Positions 8,673 through 18,248 of a stretch of DNA of 64,000 bases are shown piece by piece. The translations under genes were made by a program, and so were the position numbers. Location of the stretch: contig NZ_CP014306.1 of the NCBI RefSeq assembly GCF_001557535.2, positions 372,001 through 436,000 on the forward strand, in the 5' to 3' direction. The notes beneath the pieces were generated by a model. It searched no databases. It saw only the letters and a list, made by a program, of their open reading frames with translations, and was not told where the DNA came from. Numbering within the stretch: position 1 is the first letter of the stretch; each line of letters starts with the position of its first letter. This DNA is from Burkholderia sp. PAMC 26561 (GTDB lineage: Bacteria; Pseudomonadota; Gammaproteobacteria; Burkholderiales; Burkholderiaceae).

Positions 8673-9492
8673 AGCTCGATGCAAATTCCAGCAAGTCCGC
8701 GTTCACCTTGTCCGCTTCGACCACGCACATGCCGTGCGCGCCGCCCGGATAGACCTTGAGCGTGGCGTTCGGCACGATCTTCGCTGACATGCGTCCGGCT
8801 GTGTCGATAGGAACGATCTGGTCGTCATCGCCATGCAGGATCAACGTGGGAACGTCGATCTTCTTCAGATCCTCGGTGTAATCCACTTCCGAAAACTCGC
8901 GCACGCACGCGTAATGCCCCACGATCCCGCCAAGCATGCCCTGCGCCCAGAACGAATCGATCACACCCTGTGATTTCTTCGCGCCCTCGCGGTTATAACC
9001 GAAGAAAGGCAGCGCCAGGTCCTTGTAGAACTGCGATCGGTCGGCGGCGACGCCGGCACGGATGCCGTCGAACACCTCCTTCGGCACGCCGTTCGGATTG
9101 CCTTCGGTTTTCAGCATCAGCGGCGGCACGGCGCCGATCAACACTGCCTTCGATACCCGCCCCGTCCCATGACGCCCGATGTAATGCGCAACCTCGCCGC
9201 CGCCGGTGGAATGGCCCACAAGCATGGCGTCCTTCACGTCGAGCGCATCAAGGACCGCGGCCAGGTCATCGGCGTACGTGTTCATGTCATTGCCCTGCGC
9301 CGGCTGGCCGGACCGCCCGTGGCCGCGCCGGTCGTGCGCAATGACCCTGAACCCCTTCTGGACCAGGAAGAGCATCTGCGAGTCCCACGCGTCAGCATCC
9401 AGCGGCCAGCCATGCGAAAACACCACCGTCTTGCCCGACCCCCAGTCCTTGTAAAAGATCTCCGTGCCGTCCTTCGTCTTGATCGTGCTCAT
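8671..9492 (-). CDS. Alpha/beta hydrolase, non-heme chloroperoxidase/arylesterase type
   Basis: This 273-aa alpha/beta hydrolase matches the cofactor-free haloperoxidase family. Features are the oxyanion-side [16 protein letters not shown] (about residue 25), [12 protein letters not shown] (about 53), the nucleophile elbow GHSTGG with Ser95, an acid in HGDDDQIVP (about 226) and the catalytic His in GGAHGMCV (about 254). Members hydrolyse small esters and form peracids that can halogenate in vitro; the natural substrate is unknown. No signal peptide is present. The ATG at 9492 has a good ribosome binding site (AAGGAGC, 8 bases away). It does not belong functionally to the polysaccharide genes; it lies in a small metabolic island with the MFS carrier, from which it is transcribed divergently. 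Confidence 0.9.
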   Translation of the reverse strand: MSTIKTKDGTEIFYKDWGSGKTVVFSHGWPLDADAWDSQMLFLVQKGFRVIAHDRRGHGRSGQPAQGNDMNTYADDLAAVLDALDVKDAMLVGHSTGGGEVAHYIGRHGTGRVSKAVLIGAVPPLMLKTEGNPNGVPKEVFDGIRAGVAADRSQFYKDLALPFFGYNREGAKKSQGVIDSFWAQGMLGGIVGHYACVREFSEVDYTEDLKKIDVPTLILHGDDDQIVPIDTAGRMSAKIVPNATLKVYPGGAHGMCVVEADKVNADLLEFASS

Positions 9493-10184
9493 CGAACGTG
9501 CTCCTTAAGGTGAGATTGCGCGTTGCGTCCACGTTGAGAATCGCCGCCTTGGTGTGCGCAACGCGAGGGACCTGCAAAGGCATTCGTACGTCCTCGTCAT
9601 GCGACAAAACTGCGCCGCTCGTGCGGCGTCTTGGTGTTGATCAATGTCCGGGATGTGCGCCGCGTGCGGCGCGAAGTGCCTCAGGTTACGGCAGGAACGT
9701 GTCGGTGAAAAGACTTGCAAAATCAATTGGGATGCATGAGCGGACGACTCCTGATACGCGCTACCCGAATGAAAATAATTGTTTTTGCTGGAGTTAATCG
9801 GGGCTGTAAACCAGACCGGATTTTTGCGTGAAATCGATATCAAGCTTTTTTTACCGGCGCCTTTTGGAAAACCCTAACGCCTTTGTTTAGCCAATATCGT
9901 AAAAACAGCCGAAGGCAGGGCTTGCCTTATCAGTACAAACACTTATGTCTGAACATATCCTATTGCGTTGATTCCACGGCTTAACTATCGTGACAGTAGC
10001 GCTCGCCCGCGTACACATTATGAAAAGTCCAAGCCTATTTTCTTTGCATTCCTCGTCTATTCCGCTTTCTATCGCCCTGCGACGATCGACCAGACAATTC
10101 GGCACCTTCGCCCGCTTGTTTGGTAAGCCATGCAATAAAAAAAGCAAACGTTAAACCGCGCATTAAACCAAGTTGGAGACCAAA
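9493..10184. other. Intergenic region between hydrolase and MFS carrier
   Basis: This is 690 bases between divergent genes, more AT-rich toward the carrier. I see no convincing gene or structured RNA. It should contain both promoters, but no hexamer pair stands out. Confidence 0.4.
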
Positions 10185-11582
10185 ATGAGCACGCGCTCAG
10201 ATAACCCTATTCACCCGTCACCCAGTTTCTTTTCAAAAGAAGCGACCGTCGCACAACCCGGATTTTCTCGTTGGATGGTGCCCCCCGCCGCGCTTGCGGT
10301 GCATTTGTGTATCGGTCAGGCGTATGCGTTTTCGGTTTTTAATTCGCCGCTCACCCGCGTGATCGGCATTACGGAGTCCGCGCCCGACGACTGGTCGCTG
10401 ACCACGCTCGGCTGGATCTTCTCGCTGGCGATCGTGTTCCTGGGTCTGTCGGCGGCATTTGCGGGCAAATGGCTCGAGAAGGTTGGCCCGCGACGCACCA
10501 TGTTTACAGCCGCCTGCTGTTTTGGCGGCGGCTTCCTCGTGGCGGCGCTCGGTATTCATTTGCATCAGATCGTGCTGGTTTATCTCGGCTATGGGGTGAT
10601 CGGCGGAATCGGGCTCGGGCTGGGATACGTATCGCCGGTTTCAACGCTCATCCGCTGGTTCCCGGACCGCCGCGGCATGGCGACCGGCATGGCGATCATG
10701 GGTTTCGGCGGCGGTGCGATGATCGCCGCACCCGCATCGGTTGCGCTGATGAACCACTTCAAGAGCGCGACGAGCAACGGCGTGACCGAGACCTTCGTGG
10801 TGCTGGGTATTGTCTACTTCATCTCCATGTCGATAGGCGCGCTCGCCATCCGCGTGCCGCCCGCGAACTGGGCGCCCGCCGGCTGGACGCCGCCTGCCGA
10901 CAACGGCAACAAGATGATCACGCGCAATCACGTGCATATCGACCAGGCTTTGAAGACGCCCCAGTTTTATCTGATCTGGCTCGTGCTGTTCCTCAACGTG
11001 ACGGCGGGTATCGGCGTGCTGGGCCAAGCGTCGGTGATGATCCAGGAGAGCTTCAAGGCGACCATTACTGCCGGCGCGGCGGCCGGGTTTGTTGGCTTGC
11101 TTTCGCTGTTCAACATGGGTGGCCGGTTCGTATGGGCGTCGGGCTCGGACTGGCTTGGACGCAAGAACACGTACTTCGTGTTCTTCGTGCTGGGAGCCGT
11201 GCTGTACTGGCTCGTGCCGCAATTCGCGCAGAGCGGCAATGTAGCGCTGTTCGTGCTCTCGTACTGCGTGATCCTCTCCATGTACGGCGGCGGTTTCGCA
11301 ACCGTACCGGCCTATCTTGCCGATATCTTCGGCACGAAGTTCGTCGGAGGCATACATGGACGTCTGCTGACAGCGTGGGCGGCTGCGGGGATCGCAGGAC
11401 CGGTGCTGGTGAACTATATCCGCGCGTATCAGGTGGCGCATGGCGTTGAAAAGGCGCAGGCCTACACGACCACGCTGCACATCATGGCGGGGCTGCTGGT
11501 GCTTGGGTTCATCTGCAACTTGCTGGTAAAACAGGTGAACGCGAAGCATCACATGAGTGCGTCGGCGCTTGCGTCGGAATGA
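10185..11582 (+). CDS. MFS transporter, oxalate/formate antiporter family
   Basis: This 465-aa protein has 12 predicted membrane segments. N-terminal features of the OFA family are visible: RWMVPPAALAVHLCIGQAYAFSVF, the loop after TM2 (WLEKVGPRRT) and the middle loop (PDRRGMATGMAIMGFGGG). It probably exchanges or imports a small carboxylate such as oxalate, formate or pyruvate across the inner membrane; the substrate is not resolvable. The start ATG at 10185 is chosen for its GGAG 6 bases upstream. A TTG four codons earlier is in frame but lacks such a site. A 48-aa gene follows 30 bases later and the pair ends at a terminator, so they form a two-gene unit. Confidence 0.88.
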   Translation: MSTRSDNPIHPSPSFFSKEATVAQPGFSRWMVPPAALAVHLCIGQAYAFSVFNSPLTRVIGITESAPDDWSLTTLGWIFSLAIVFLGLSAAFAGKWLEKVGPRRTMFTAACCFGGGFLVAALGIHLHQIVLVYLGYGVIGGIGLGLGYVSPVSTLIRWFPDRRGMATGMAIMGFGGGAMIAAPASVALMNHFKSATSNGVTETFVVLGIVYFISMSIGALAIRVPPANWAPAGWTPPADNGNKMITRNHVHIDQALKTPQFYLIWLVLFLNVTAGIGVLGQASVMIQESFKATITAGAAAGFVGLLSLFNMGGRFVWASGSDWLGRKNTYFVFFVLGAVLYWLVPQFAQSGNVALFVLSYCVILSMYGGGFATVPAYLADIFGTKFVGGIHGRLLTAWAAAGIAGPVLVNYIRAYQVAHGVEKAQAYTTTLHIMAGLLVLGFICNLLVKQVNAKHHMSASALASE

Positions 11583-11612
11583 AGCCAGAACAACGATAAA
11601 CCGGAGAACGCA

Positions 11613-11759
11613 ATGAACACTCGCATGAATCAGGATCTTTCGTCCAATGCTGCGCCGACCAACAAGGCGTTGCTTGGGGTCTTCTGGATCTACGTGGTCG
11701 TGCCGCTGGCATGGGGCGTGATCAACACGCTGGTGCAGGCGACGAAGCTGTTTCATTGA
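11613..11759 (+). CDS. Small single-pass membrane partner of the MFS carrier (48 aa)
   Basis: The ATG at 11613 has GGAG 7 bases upstream and encodes a 48-residue protein. It has a polar N-terminus (MNTRMNQDLSSN) and one hydrophobic helix (LLGVFWIYVVVPLAWGVINT), ending QATKLFH. Small proteins of this kind follow oxalate/formate-family MFS genes in many beta- and gamma-proteobacteria and are annotated as MFS small subunits. The terminator 20 bases downstream confirms it as the last gene of the unit. A role in assembly or stability of the carrier is inference. Confidence 0.8.
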   Translation: MNTRMNQDLSSNAAPTNKALLGVFWIYVVVPLAWGVINTLVQATKLFH

Positions 11760-11778
11760 TCGTGTAGGCAGAACGGAG

Positions 11779-11810
11779 AACGCCGGCTATCAGCCGGCGT
11801 TTCTCTTTCT
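11779..11810 (+). terminator. Rho-independent terminator after MFS small subunit
   Basis: A perfect 10-bp stem AACGCCGGCT / AGCCGGCGTT (11779-11788, 11792-11801) with loop ATC is followed by TCTCTTTCT. It lies between convergent transcription units. Confidence 0.85.
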
Positions 11811-11835
11811 AGCGCTTCTAGCAGTCTTCTTCAAC

Positions 11836-12915
11836 TCAAGCCGGGGCCCCCGCCATCCCGCTCGTCACCTCTCGCGCCACTGCAAGGTAACGCTCAGCGG
11901 TGTCTGCAAGTGTAAGCCCGCCCAGCGGTCTCTGCGCCCGTCCTTCGCCCAACGCCGTCACCAACGCTCGCGCATAACTCGCGGTGTCTTCCGGATCGAG
12001 CAGATGCACCGCCGGGAAATCCTCCGCGAAGCTGAAAGGCCGGATCTGGCTGGCGACGATCGGCACGCCTGAAGCAAGCGCTTCAAGAAACGCGATGCTG
12101 TGCCCTTCCGAACGCGAAGGCATGGCGAATACGCTGGCCTTGAACAAGATATCCGATACGTCCGAGCGCGGCCCTTCCACGGTGACATGCTGTCCGATCC
12201 CGAGCTTGGCCACGAGATCGTTCACGGCCGTGAAATAGGCCGGATCTTCGATCACGCCCACTAGCAGCAAACGCGCATGCGGCACGAGCTTCACCACCTC
12301 CTTGAAGGCGTGCACCGTCTGCAACTGGTTTTTCACCGATGTGTACCGGCCAATCTGCACGATCTGCGCATGGTTATCGGCGGGAATTGCGGTCAGGCCT
12401 TTCGAGAAACGCGCCATGTCGACGCCATTCGGAATGAGCTGCATCGAAGGATGGCGGCCGACGGCGGCCACGTAATCATCGATATTCGCAGGCGACACCG
12501 CGATCACCGCACGCGCACGCCGCGACAAAACGCGTTCTATACGCCTGAACAATCCGCGCTCGAAGTCATTGGTCGCCGAATGCATCACGTACACCACGGG
12601 CGCCGCAATTGGCAACGCGCGCGCATAAAACGCAGGGATGGTCGCGTGGGCGAACACCACGTCCGGCGCGTAGTGATTAACCGACTGGTACAAATGCCAC
12701 AACTTGCCGAGCGTTCCGTGCGACGCAGCGGGGAACATGCATTCGACATGGTTCGCATCGAGCTCGCGACGCAGCTCGGTGAAGTCTTCATGCTGTGGCC
12801 GAAGCGAGGTCATGCCGACCGTTTCACCGCTGTTCTGCTGATGGATCGCCAGATCCTTGGCCAGCACTTCGGCGCCTGAAAGTCGCGGTGCGAGTACAAG
12901 ATGAAGGATGCGCAT
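11836..12915 (-). CDS. Family 4 glycosyltransferase
   Basis: This 359-aa GT-B enzyme has an N-terminal domain starting MRILHLVLAPRLSGAEVLA. Its donor domain carries IVQIGRYTSVKNQ (about 190) and the retaining motif PSRSEGHSIAFLEALASGVPIVAS (E-x7-E, about 270). It is cytoplasmic or membrane-associated and would extend a lipid-linked repeat unit. The ATG at 12915 overlaps the stop of the upstream flippase gene (TGATG) and follows AAGGAGG by 4 bases. A GTG one codon earlier is too close to that site. With the flippase it forms a two-gene minus-strand unit at the left edge of the exopolysaccharide cluster. Donor unknown. Confidence 0.87.
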   Translation of the reverse strand: MRILHLVLAPRLSGAEVLAKDLAIHQQNSGETVGMTSLRPQHEDFTELRRELDANHVECMFPAASHGTLGKLWHLYQSVNHYAPDVVFAHATIPAFYARALPIAAPVVYVMHSATNDFERGLFRRIERVLSRRARAVIAVSPANIDDYVAAVGRHPSMQLIPNGVDMARFSKGLTAIPADNHAQIVQIGRYTSVKNQLQTVHAFKEVVKLVPHARLLLVGVIEDPAYFTAVNDLVAKLGIGQHVTVEGPRSDVSDILFKASVFAMPSRSEGHSIAFLEALASGVPIVASQIRPFSFAEDFPAVHLLDPEDTASYARALVTALGEGRAQRPLGGLTLADTAERYLAVAREVTSGMAGAPA

Positions 12916-14168
12916 CACGCCTCCTTAAGGATTCGGAACAGCATCCAGCCGGCAGCGGCCGCGAGGCCGCCGGTCATCGCCCAGGCAATGCCTGTCACGC
13001 CCCACATGTGCGTCGCTACCGGCACCGTGGCGAGCAGCACCACGGCCTGGATGATCGATGCGTGCGTGGCGACCTTCGGCAATCCGACTGCGCGAAGATA
13101 CGACACCAGCACCGCGATCACTGCGCCAATCGCCATGTTGACCACGAAGATGCGAAAGAGCGGGACGGCAGGCAGCCACGCGGTTCCCAGCACGATCTGG
13201 AACAGCGGTTCAGCGGCAAAGCGCAGGATGATGACCAGCACGACGAGTCCTCCCGCGATGAGTCCGAGATAGCGGCGAAAGAGCCGCGCTGCAAAGTCCG
13301 CGTCCTTCCGATGATGCGCCGAAAACGTCGGGAAAAGATATTGCGACATGGCGATAGCCGCATCCGCCAGCAACATTTGCGCAAGCTTCGACGACATCTG
13401 GTACGCGCCGAGTTGCGCGGGTCCGAGCAGCTTTGCGACGATCACTTTATCGAACTGGTTCAGCAGCAGATTGACCACGCTGCCGGCCCAGATCCACCGG
13501 CTGAAGTTTACGTAATGTCCAATGCCTTTCCACGATGCCCGCAGCGGCGGCCGCGGCCCCATGGTGGTCCACGTCAGCACGGTCTTCAACGTCTCGCCTG
13601 CCAGCATGCCGAGCAACACCGAATAAGCGCCGGCGCCGCTCAGCGCAAACCCCAGGCCGATTGCGCAATCGAGAAACGCCGACGACATCTCCACGCCCGC
13701 AATGCGCATGAAGCCGCGTTCGCGCGTGACGATGTAATACGCCGGCGACGCCACGCCGCGAATCAGCGGCAAGAGCGCGGCCATTTGCAGCAACAGCAGC
13801 GAGCCGCCGAGATGGAATTGTGAATCCATCAATGGCGCGGCGCACACGATCAGCACGGCGATCAACGCTCCGCGCGAAGCCAGCGTGGTCCAGACCGCAC
13901 CAAGCTGCGAGCGGTTGGGCGTCTCACGGCCCTGCACGACGGCTTGCGCCAGGCCGGTATCGCTGAGCGCTTCGGCAATCGCGACCGCAAGCAGCGCCAC
14001 GCTGACGCTGCCGATAGCAGCGGGTCCGAGAATGCGCCCGATCGCCAGGAACTTGACCGCAACGAATCCGCGCACGACGATCTGCTGCAGCAGGACCCAG
14101 ATGGCGGCGTCCTGGTCGAAACGCACGCTCGCGGTTGAAAAAGGTAAGCGAACTGCTCTCACAGACAT
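12915..14168 (-). CDS. Polysaccharide flippase, MOP superfamily (second Wzx)
   Basis: This 417-aa protein has about 12 hydrophobic helices, with a MOP/Wzx N-terminus (LLQQIVVRGFVAVKFLAIGRILGPAAIG) and a central FDKVIVAKLLGPAQLGAYQM stretch typical of WzxC-like exporters. It should translocate undecaprenyl-linked repeat units. It is coupled by stop/start overlap to the downstream GT4 and transcribed divergently from the GT at 14529. It is the most likely flippase for the exopolysaccharide made by the manC-wza-wzc-gmd-fcl genes because it is the only one inside that cluster. This is inference from position. Confidence 0.85.
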   Translation of the reverse strand: MSVRAVRLPFSTASVRFDQDAAIWVLLQQIVVRGFVAVKFLAIGRILGPAAIGSVSVALLAVAIAEALSDTGLAQAVVQGRETPNRSQLGAVWTTLASRGALIAVLIVCAAPLMDSQFHLGGSLLLLQMAALLPLIRGVASPAYYIVTRERGFMRIAGVEMSSAFLDCAIGLGFALSGAGAYSVLLGMLAGETLKTVLTWTTMGPRPPLRASWKGIGHYVNFSRWIWAGSVVNLLLNQFDKVIVAKLLGPAQLGAYQMSSKLAQMLLADAAIAMSQYLFPTFSAHHRKDADFAARLFRRYLGLIAGGLVVLVIILRFAAEPLFQIVLGTAWLPAVPLFRIFVVNMAIGAVIAVLVSYLRAVGLPKVATHASIIQAVVLLATVPVATHMWGVTGIAWAMTGGLAAAAGWMLFRILKEA

Positions 14169-14528
14169 TCCTCGCGTCGGGTCGGTTTTTTGTATTTAGA
14201 GCACGACAAACGGATTGCCGGCGAGACTTGACTTTTCATGAGCGATGCTTGGGTCCAGGGTTTCCGCAAAGGTAACGTGCCACGCCATGTGTTGTGCGCC
14301 ATCTCGTAGTTGATATCGGCCCTCATGTACGCTGGCTCACTGTCTTTTTTCGCCAGAGGAATACCCTACGTTTTGTCGCTTGCAAATCTTGCTGCAATGC
14401 TAGTGTTGCCATTAGTCGCCGGGTTTCCGGCGCCTTGACTGTATGTTCCACGCGATTACGCCGGCGTTCTGCGTCTTACCGCCCGAACATCACGACCTTT
14501 TGTACGTTTTCCGATAAAAAAACAGACC
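14169..14528. other. Divergent intergenic region in the EPS cluster
   Basis: This is 360 bases between the minus-strand flippase and the plus-strand GT. No gene was seen. It should hold divergent promoters, but no convincing -35/-10 pair was picked out by eye. Confidence 0.35.
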
Positions 14529-15734
14529 ATGGCCAATGAAACGCGGGACACCGTGCTGATTATCGAACCGAATTTCACCGGGCATCGGTGGCGGTATGCC
14601 GAGTGGGCTGCAGCCGCCTACAGCGAAGCAGGTTACCGGTGCGTGATCGTGACCGATCCCGCCAATGCAGCGCATTCGCTCAGCAAACGCATTGCAGAGG
14701 AGAACCGGCCCGAACTTGGAATCCAGTTCGTGGCGCCGCTCGCGCATAGCGGGAAAGGCTTGGCGAAAGTCAGCTACGTGCGTTTCTTCCGCGATTTCAA
14801 GCATGCTTTCAGTGTCGCAAGCCAGGGCCGCAAGGTCTCGCTCGTGGTGGTGCCTTACATCGATTACTTCTTTTACGCGTTGCCTTTCACGGGTTCACCG
14901 TTTGGCGCGACGCCGTGGGTCGGCATTACGATGCGCGCCAATTTCCATCACGCGAAAGTCGGCGTGAGAGCGCCGCGCGAGCCCTTGTTGAACGGCGTGA
15001 AAGCGCAGTTGTTCCGGCGCGCGATCCGCACGCAAGGGTTGAAGACGCTGCTGACAATCGACCCGACGCTCACCGAATGGTGCGCGGGCACGCCCGGTCA
15101 ACGGGACCGTTATCAGGCTAATCACGGCGCGGCCGTGCAATATCTCGCCGATCCGTTTCCCGATGCAAGAGCGACCGAGCCTGCCATTGCACGTCAGCGG
15201 CTGGGACTGGGCGCGGGCAAGCACATCCTCGTATATGGCGCGATCACCGAGCGCAAGGGTATCCAGGAACTCGCCGCAGCGCTGGCGCAACGGCAAGGCG
15301 CAGATCAACCCACGCTTGTCGTCGCCGGCGCTCAGGACGATGAAATCCGGGCGTTCTTTGCGTCGGCGGCTGCGTTGTCTCCGCCGCCGGTTTTCATCGA
15401 CCGGTTCGTTACCGCCGAAGAAGAACTCGATCTCTTTTCAGCCTGCGATGTCGTGTGGCTCGGCTACAAAGGACATTACGGCATGAGCGGCGTGCTCGTG
15501 CAGGCATACCGCTTCGGCAAGCCGGTGATCGCAACGGCCGATGGGTTGATCGGCTGGTTCTGCCGTACGGGTGAGCTCGGACCGGTGGTGCAGGACCTGT
15601 CGGTGGCATCGATCAACAGTGCGCTCGATCAGGTCTTCGAACCTCGCCCGCAAGCGGCGGCACGTGCGCCGCATCTGCTCGAACGCAACACCTTGAGCGA
15701 GTTCAAGCAGACGCTGCGGCAAGCTATCGCCTGA
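14529..15734 (+). CDS. Glycosyltransferase, GT-B/GT4-like
   Basis: This 401-aa protein starts DTVLIIEPNFTGHRWRYAEW, reminiscent of GT4 N-domains with a glycine-rich loop. Its C-domain carries HILVYGAITERKGIQELA (about 233) and VWLGYKGHYGMSGVLVQAYRFGKPVIA (about 310-335), occupying the place of the E-x7-E donor motif but with a less typical sequence. I assign it to a glycosyltransferase with fair confidence, GT4-like rather than canonical. It lies between two divergent or convergent EPS genes and stands alone as a + strand gene, with its stop almost touching the end of the convergent acyltransferase. Substrate unknown. Confidence 0.75.
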   Translation: MANETRDTVLIIEPNFTGHRWRYAEWAAAAYSEAGYRCVIVTDPANAAHSLSKRIAEENRPELGIQFVAPLAHSGKGLAKVSYVRFFRDFKHAFSVASQGRKVSLVVVPYIDYFFYALPFTGSPFGATPWVGITMRANFHHAKVGVRAPREPLLNGVKAQLFRRAIRTQGLKTLLTIDPTLTEWCAGTPGQRDRYQANHGAAVQYLADPFPDARATEPAIARQRLGLGAGKHILVYGAITERKGIQELAAALAQRQGADQPTLVVAGAQDDEIRAFFASAAALSPPPVFIDRFVTAEEELDLFSACDVVWLGYKGHYGMSGVLVQAYRFGKPVIATADGLIGWFCRTGELGPVVQDLSVASINSALDQVFEPRPQAAARAPHLLERNTLSEFKQTLRQAIA

Positions 15735-15739
15735 CCGCC

Positions 15740-16927
15740 TCAAACGCCTTCGGTGCCGTCCACTGCAACACTTCTTGCACGGATGCGCGCCGGGTCCGCC
15801 GGGTCTTTGCCCAGCCATTCACGCACCCAGCGTGCGCACGGTTCCTCGATGCGCCGCGCCGTGATTCTCGCGCCAATGTAAGCCAGGGCCGTAGCCGCGA
15901 TCATCGATACCGCGAAGACCAGAACTGCATGATCCTCGGCGAAGTCATCCACGGCGTCGAGCCTCACAACGGCCCGCACGGCAAGTATGGCGACGAAGTG
16001 CCATACGTAGATGCCGAAGCTGTATTTTCCGAGCATCACGGTCGCCGGCGCTTTCAACAATCGGAATGGAACGCGCGTCAGCAACAGCATCAAGGCGGCC
16101 GTCGCAAGAGCAGCGAACGTCGGCGCGACGCCGTGTGCCAGACCGCGTCCTGTGCCTGCGAGAAACAATGCAACCAATGCGGCGAGGCCGCCTGCCGCAA
16201 GCCTCGCGCAAGCACGTGAGGACAGTTGGCGGTCGCCGACAAGATAATCCCTCGCCAGCCGCCAGACCCAGAATCCGATGATGAAACACGGCAACTGCAT
16301 GGGCGGCCAGAAGTAGAAGAACTCGTTGTTCACCACGCGGCACGCAGGACCGCCATCGCATGCGCCGAAGTACCAGCACGACAGCGCGAACAGCGCCGTC
16401 GCCAACGAAACCATGATCAATCCACGCAGCGTGCGGCAAACGAATACGAGCGCCGGCGCGATCATGTAGAAGAACATCTCCACGCCAATGGACCACCCGC
16501 CCGGCACCACGCTGTCCGTTGCCGACGGAAACCATGCGTGGATGAAAAGCACGTTCAGGAAGACATCGGAGAGATCGTGCGGCGTTTGTATATGGCCATG
16601 CACGAAGTGCAGCGCGAACTCGGTGCTGGTGTAACCGAGGATCGCGAGGTAATAAAGCGGCGCGATGCGCGCAATACGCTTCACATAGAAGTTGCGCAGC
16701 ACTTCACGCGTTGCCCCGAGACGTTGCGCGTCATGTTCTATCGATGAAAAAATCGTGATCGCGCTGATCACGAAGAAACATTGGACACCGTACTGTCCGA
16801 GATTGGCGAGCGTATCGAGCCACACGGGACTCGTCACCATCCAGGGCGCGAGATGAACCGCGATCACGCCGATGACGGCAAGCGTGCGGCCGGCATCGAG
16901 CGCTGCAATGCGAGCGGGCGATGTCAT
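15740..16927 (-). CDS. Acyltransferase family 3 (OafA/YrhL-like) membrane protein
   Basis: This 395-aa integral membrane O-acyltransferase has about 10 helices. The family signatures are present: IAALDAGRTLAVIGVIAVHLAPW at the N-terminus, with the catalytic-type His about 20 residues in, then YVKRIARIAPLYYL (R-x-x-R-I-x-P, about 85) and GGWSIGVEMFFYMIAP (about 145). Such proteins transfer acetyl or other acyl groups to sugars of LPS or EPS. The start at 16927 is preferred (GAGGACC 7 bases upstream); an in-frame start at 16990 would add 21 residues. The next acyltransferase lies just upstream on the same strand. It would decorate the EPS repeat unit; the position acylated is unknown. Confidence 0.85.
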   Translation of the reverse strand: MTSPARIAALDAGRTLAVIGVIAVHLAPWMVTSPVWLDTLANLGQYGVQCFFVISAITIFSSIEHDAQRLGATREVLRNFYVKRIARIAPLYYLAILGYTSTEFALHFVHGHIQTPHDLSDVFLNVLFIHAWFPSATDSVVPGGWSIGVEMFFYMIAPALVFVCRTLRGLIMVSLATALFALSCWYFGACDGGPACRVVNNEFFYFWPPMQLPCFIIGFWVWRLARDYLVGDRQLSSRACARLAAGGLAALVALFLAGTGRGLAHGVAPTFAALATAALMLLLTRVPFRLLKAPATVMLGKYSFGIYVWHFVAILAVRAVVRLDAVDDFAEDHAVLVFAVSMIAATALAYIGARITARRIEEPCARWVREWLGKDPADPARIRARSVAVDGTEGV

Positions 16928-17099
16928 CGGCAGGTCCTCGCGGCGTTTGCGCAACAGTAATGAAGTGCTTGCATGGTCGGCGTCGGGCAACAGGTTGGCG
17001 CGGCACGGACACAGCGCCCGTGCTGTTCGGACTATCGGAAAAACGGAGAGAGGAAACCGCTTGGCGCTGCTGCTTGCCAGGCGGTTTCAGTCGATACGC

Positions 17100-18248
17100 T
17101 CAGGACACGTGAGTGCTCACCACGGGCACTTCCATTTCGCCCTTGCGCTGTTTGGCGGGGAACAAGGCATCGCGGATCTTGAGGAACGGGAACTCGACCG
17201 CACGCGTGGTCACGTAGCCGATCACGATTGCAATGCAGAACTGCGCAGCCAGTACGACGAACCACGCGGCAAGCGGCGGAACGTGCATGGCCGCGGTCTT
17301 GCGGATGAGGATGTCGGCGGGCGCAAGCGCCAGCGAATGCCAGAGATAGATGCCATACGAATACACGCCGATCCATGCAATCCCGCGATACAGCAGCGAG
17401 TCGCGAATGCCCTTCGAGTATTCGATCGCAAGCACGATGGCAGCGGTGAAACCAATCGCCTGGATGGTGAAGCCGATACTTTCATCGAGCGCAATGTGCG
17501 TTGTTCCCAGCACGAGCCATGCAACCAGCACGGCGACCATGCTGAGGAGCAGCCATTTTTTATCGGCGAATTTCTTGTAGACGTCCGGCTTCATCCAGTA
17601 GAACGCGGCGAGGATCACGCCGAACAGCAAGCTGTCTATGCGGTATTGCGTCTGGAAGAACGCAGCATCGACATCCCCGTTCGATACCACCGCGCAACGC
17701 GCCAGCAACACGATCCCGCAAATGGACAGCAACGTGCCGATGATCGCATTCACACCCACCTTGAAGCGCACGAAAATGAGCAGCAATGCCGGCAGGAACA
17801 GGTAGAAATGTTCTTCGACCGCAAGACTCCAGGTCTGGCTGATCGACGTCCCCAGATAGTTCTGCATGTGGGTCAGGTTCTGGAACAGGAACGTGTCCGT
17901 GGGGTGACGTCCGGCGAACACATGAAACAGGATCAGCACGTAATACGCGGGCCAGATCTTGAAGATGCGTCGAATGATGAAGCGCCAGGCGTCGATGCGT
18001 CCATGCTCGGAATATTGCTTGAGCAGCAGGCCGCCGACGAGAAATCCGCTGAGTGTAAAAAACAGGTTCACGCCCTCGCGGCCAAAGCTCTTCAGCGGAT
18101 ATTCGATCGCGCTGACGAACCAGTAACCGGTCTTGACGGAATGAAAGTGAAAGCCCATCACGGCGATGATCGCAATGCCGCGGACGAAGTCGAGCTCGAT
18201 CGTCCTGTTCGATGTTTGTTGTGTACGTGGTTTGCCGAACAAGCCCAT
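17100..18248 (-). CDS. Acyltransferase family 3 membrane protein
   Basis: This 382-aa member of the same family as the downstream gene is clearly divergent from it. Visible motifs are IELDFVRGIAIIAVMGFHFH (N-terminal His), GREGVNLFFTLSGFLVGGLLL (about 56), FIIRRIFKIWPAYYVLILF (about 90) and QTWSLAVEEHFYLFLPALLL (about 137), all hallmarks of acyltransferase-3 proteins. About ten membrane helices are predicted. The ATG at 18248 has GGGGATCACC just upstream. It probably adds acetyl or another acyl group to a polysaccharide intermediate. With the gene at 15740 it forms a pair, so the polymer may carry two kinds or positions of acylation (inference). Confidence 0.87.
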   Translation of the reverse strand: MGLFGKPRTQQTSNRTIELDFVRGIAIIAVMGFHFHSVKTGYWFVSAIEYPLKSFGREGVNLFFTLSGFLVGGLLLKQYSEHGRIDAWRFIIRRIFKIWPAYYVLILFHVFAGRHPTDTFLFQNLTHMQNYLGTSISQTWSLAVEEHFYLFLPALLLIFVRFKVGVNAIIGTLLSICGIVLLARCAVVSNGDVDAAFFQTQYRIDSLLFGVILAAFYWMKPDVYKKFADKKWLLLSMVAVLVAWLVLGTTHIALDESIGFTIQAIGFTAAIVLAIEYSKGIRDSLLYRGIAWIGVYSYGIYLWHSLALAPADILIRKTAAMHVPPLAAWFVVLAAQFCIAIVIGYVTTRAVEFPFLKIRDALFPAKQRKGEMEVPVVSTHVS

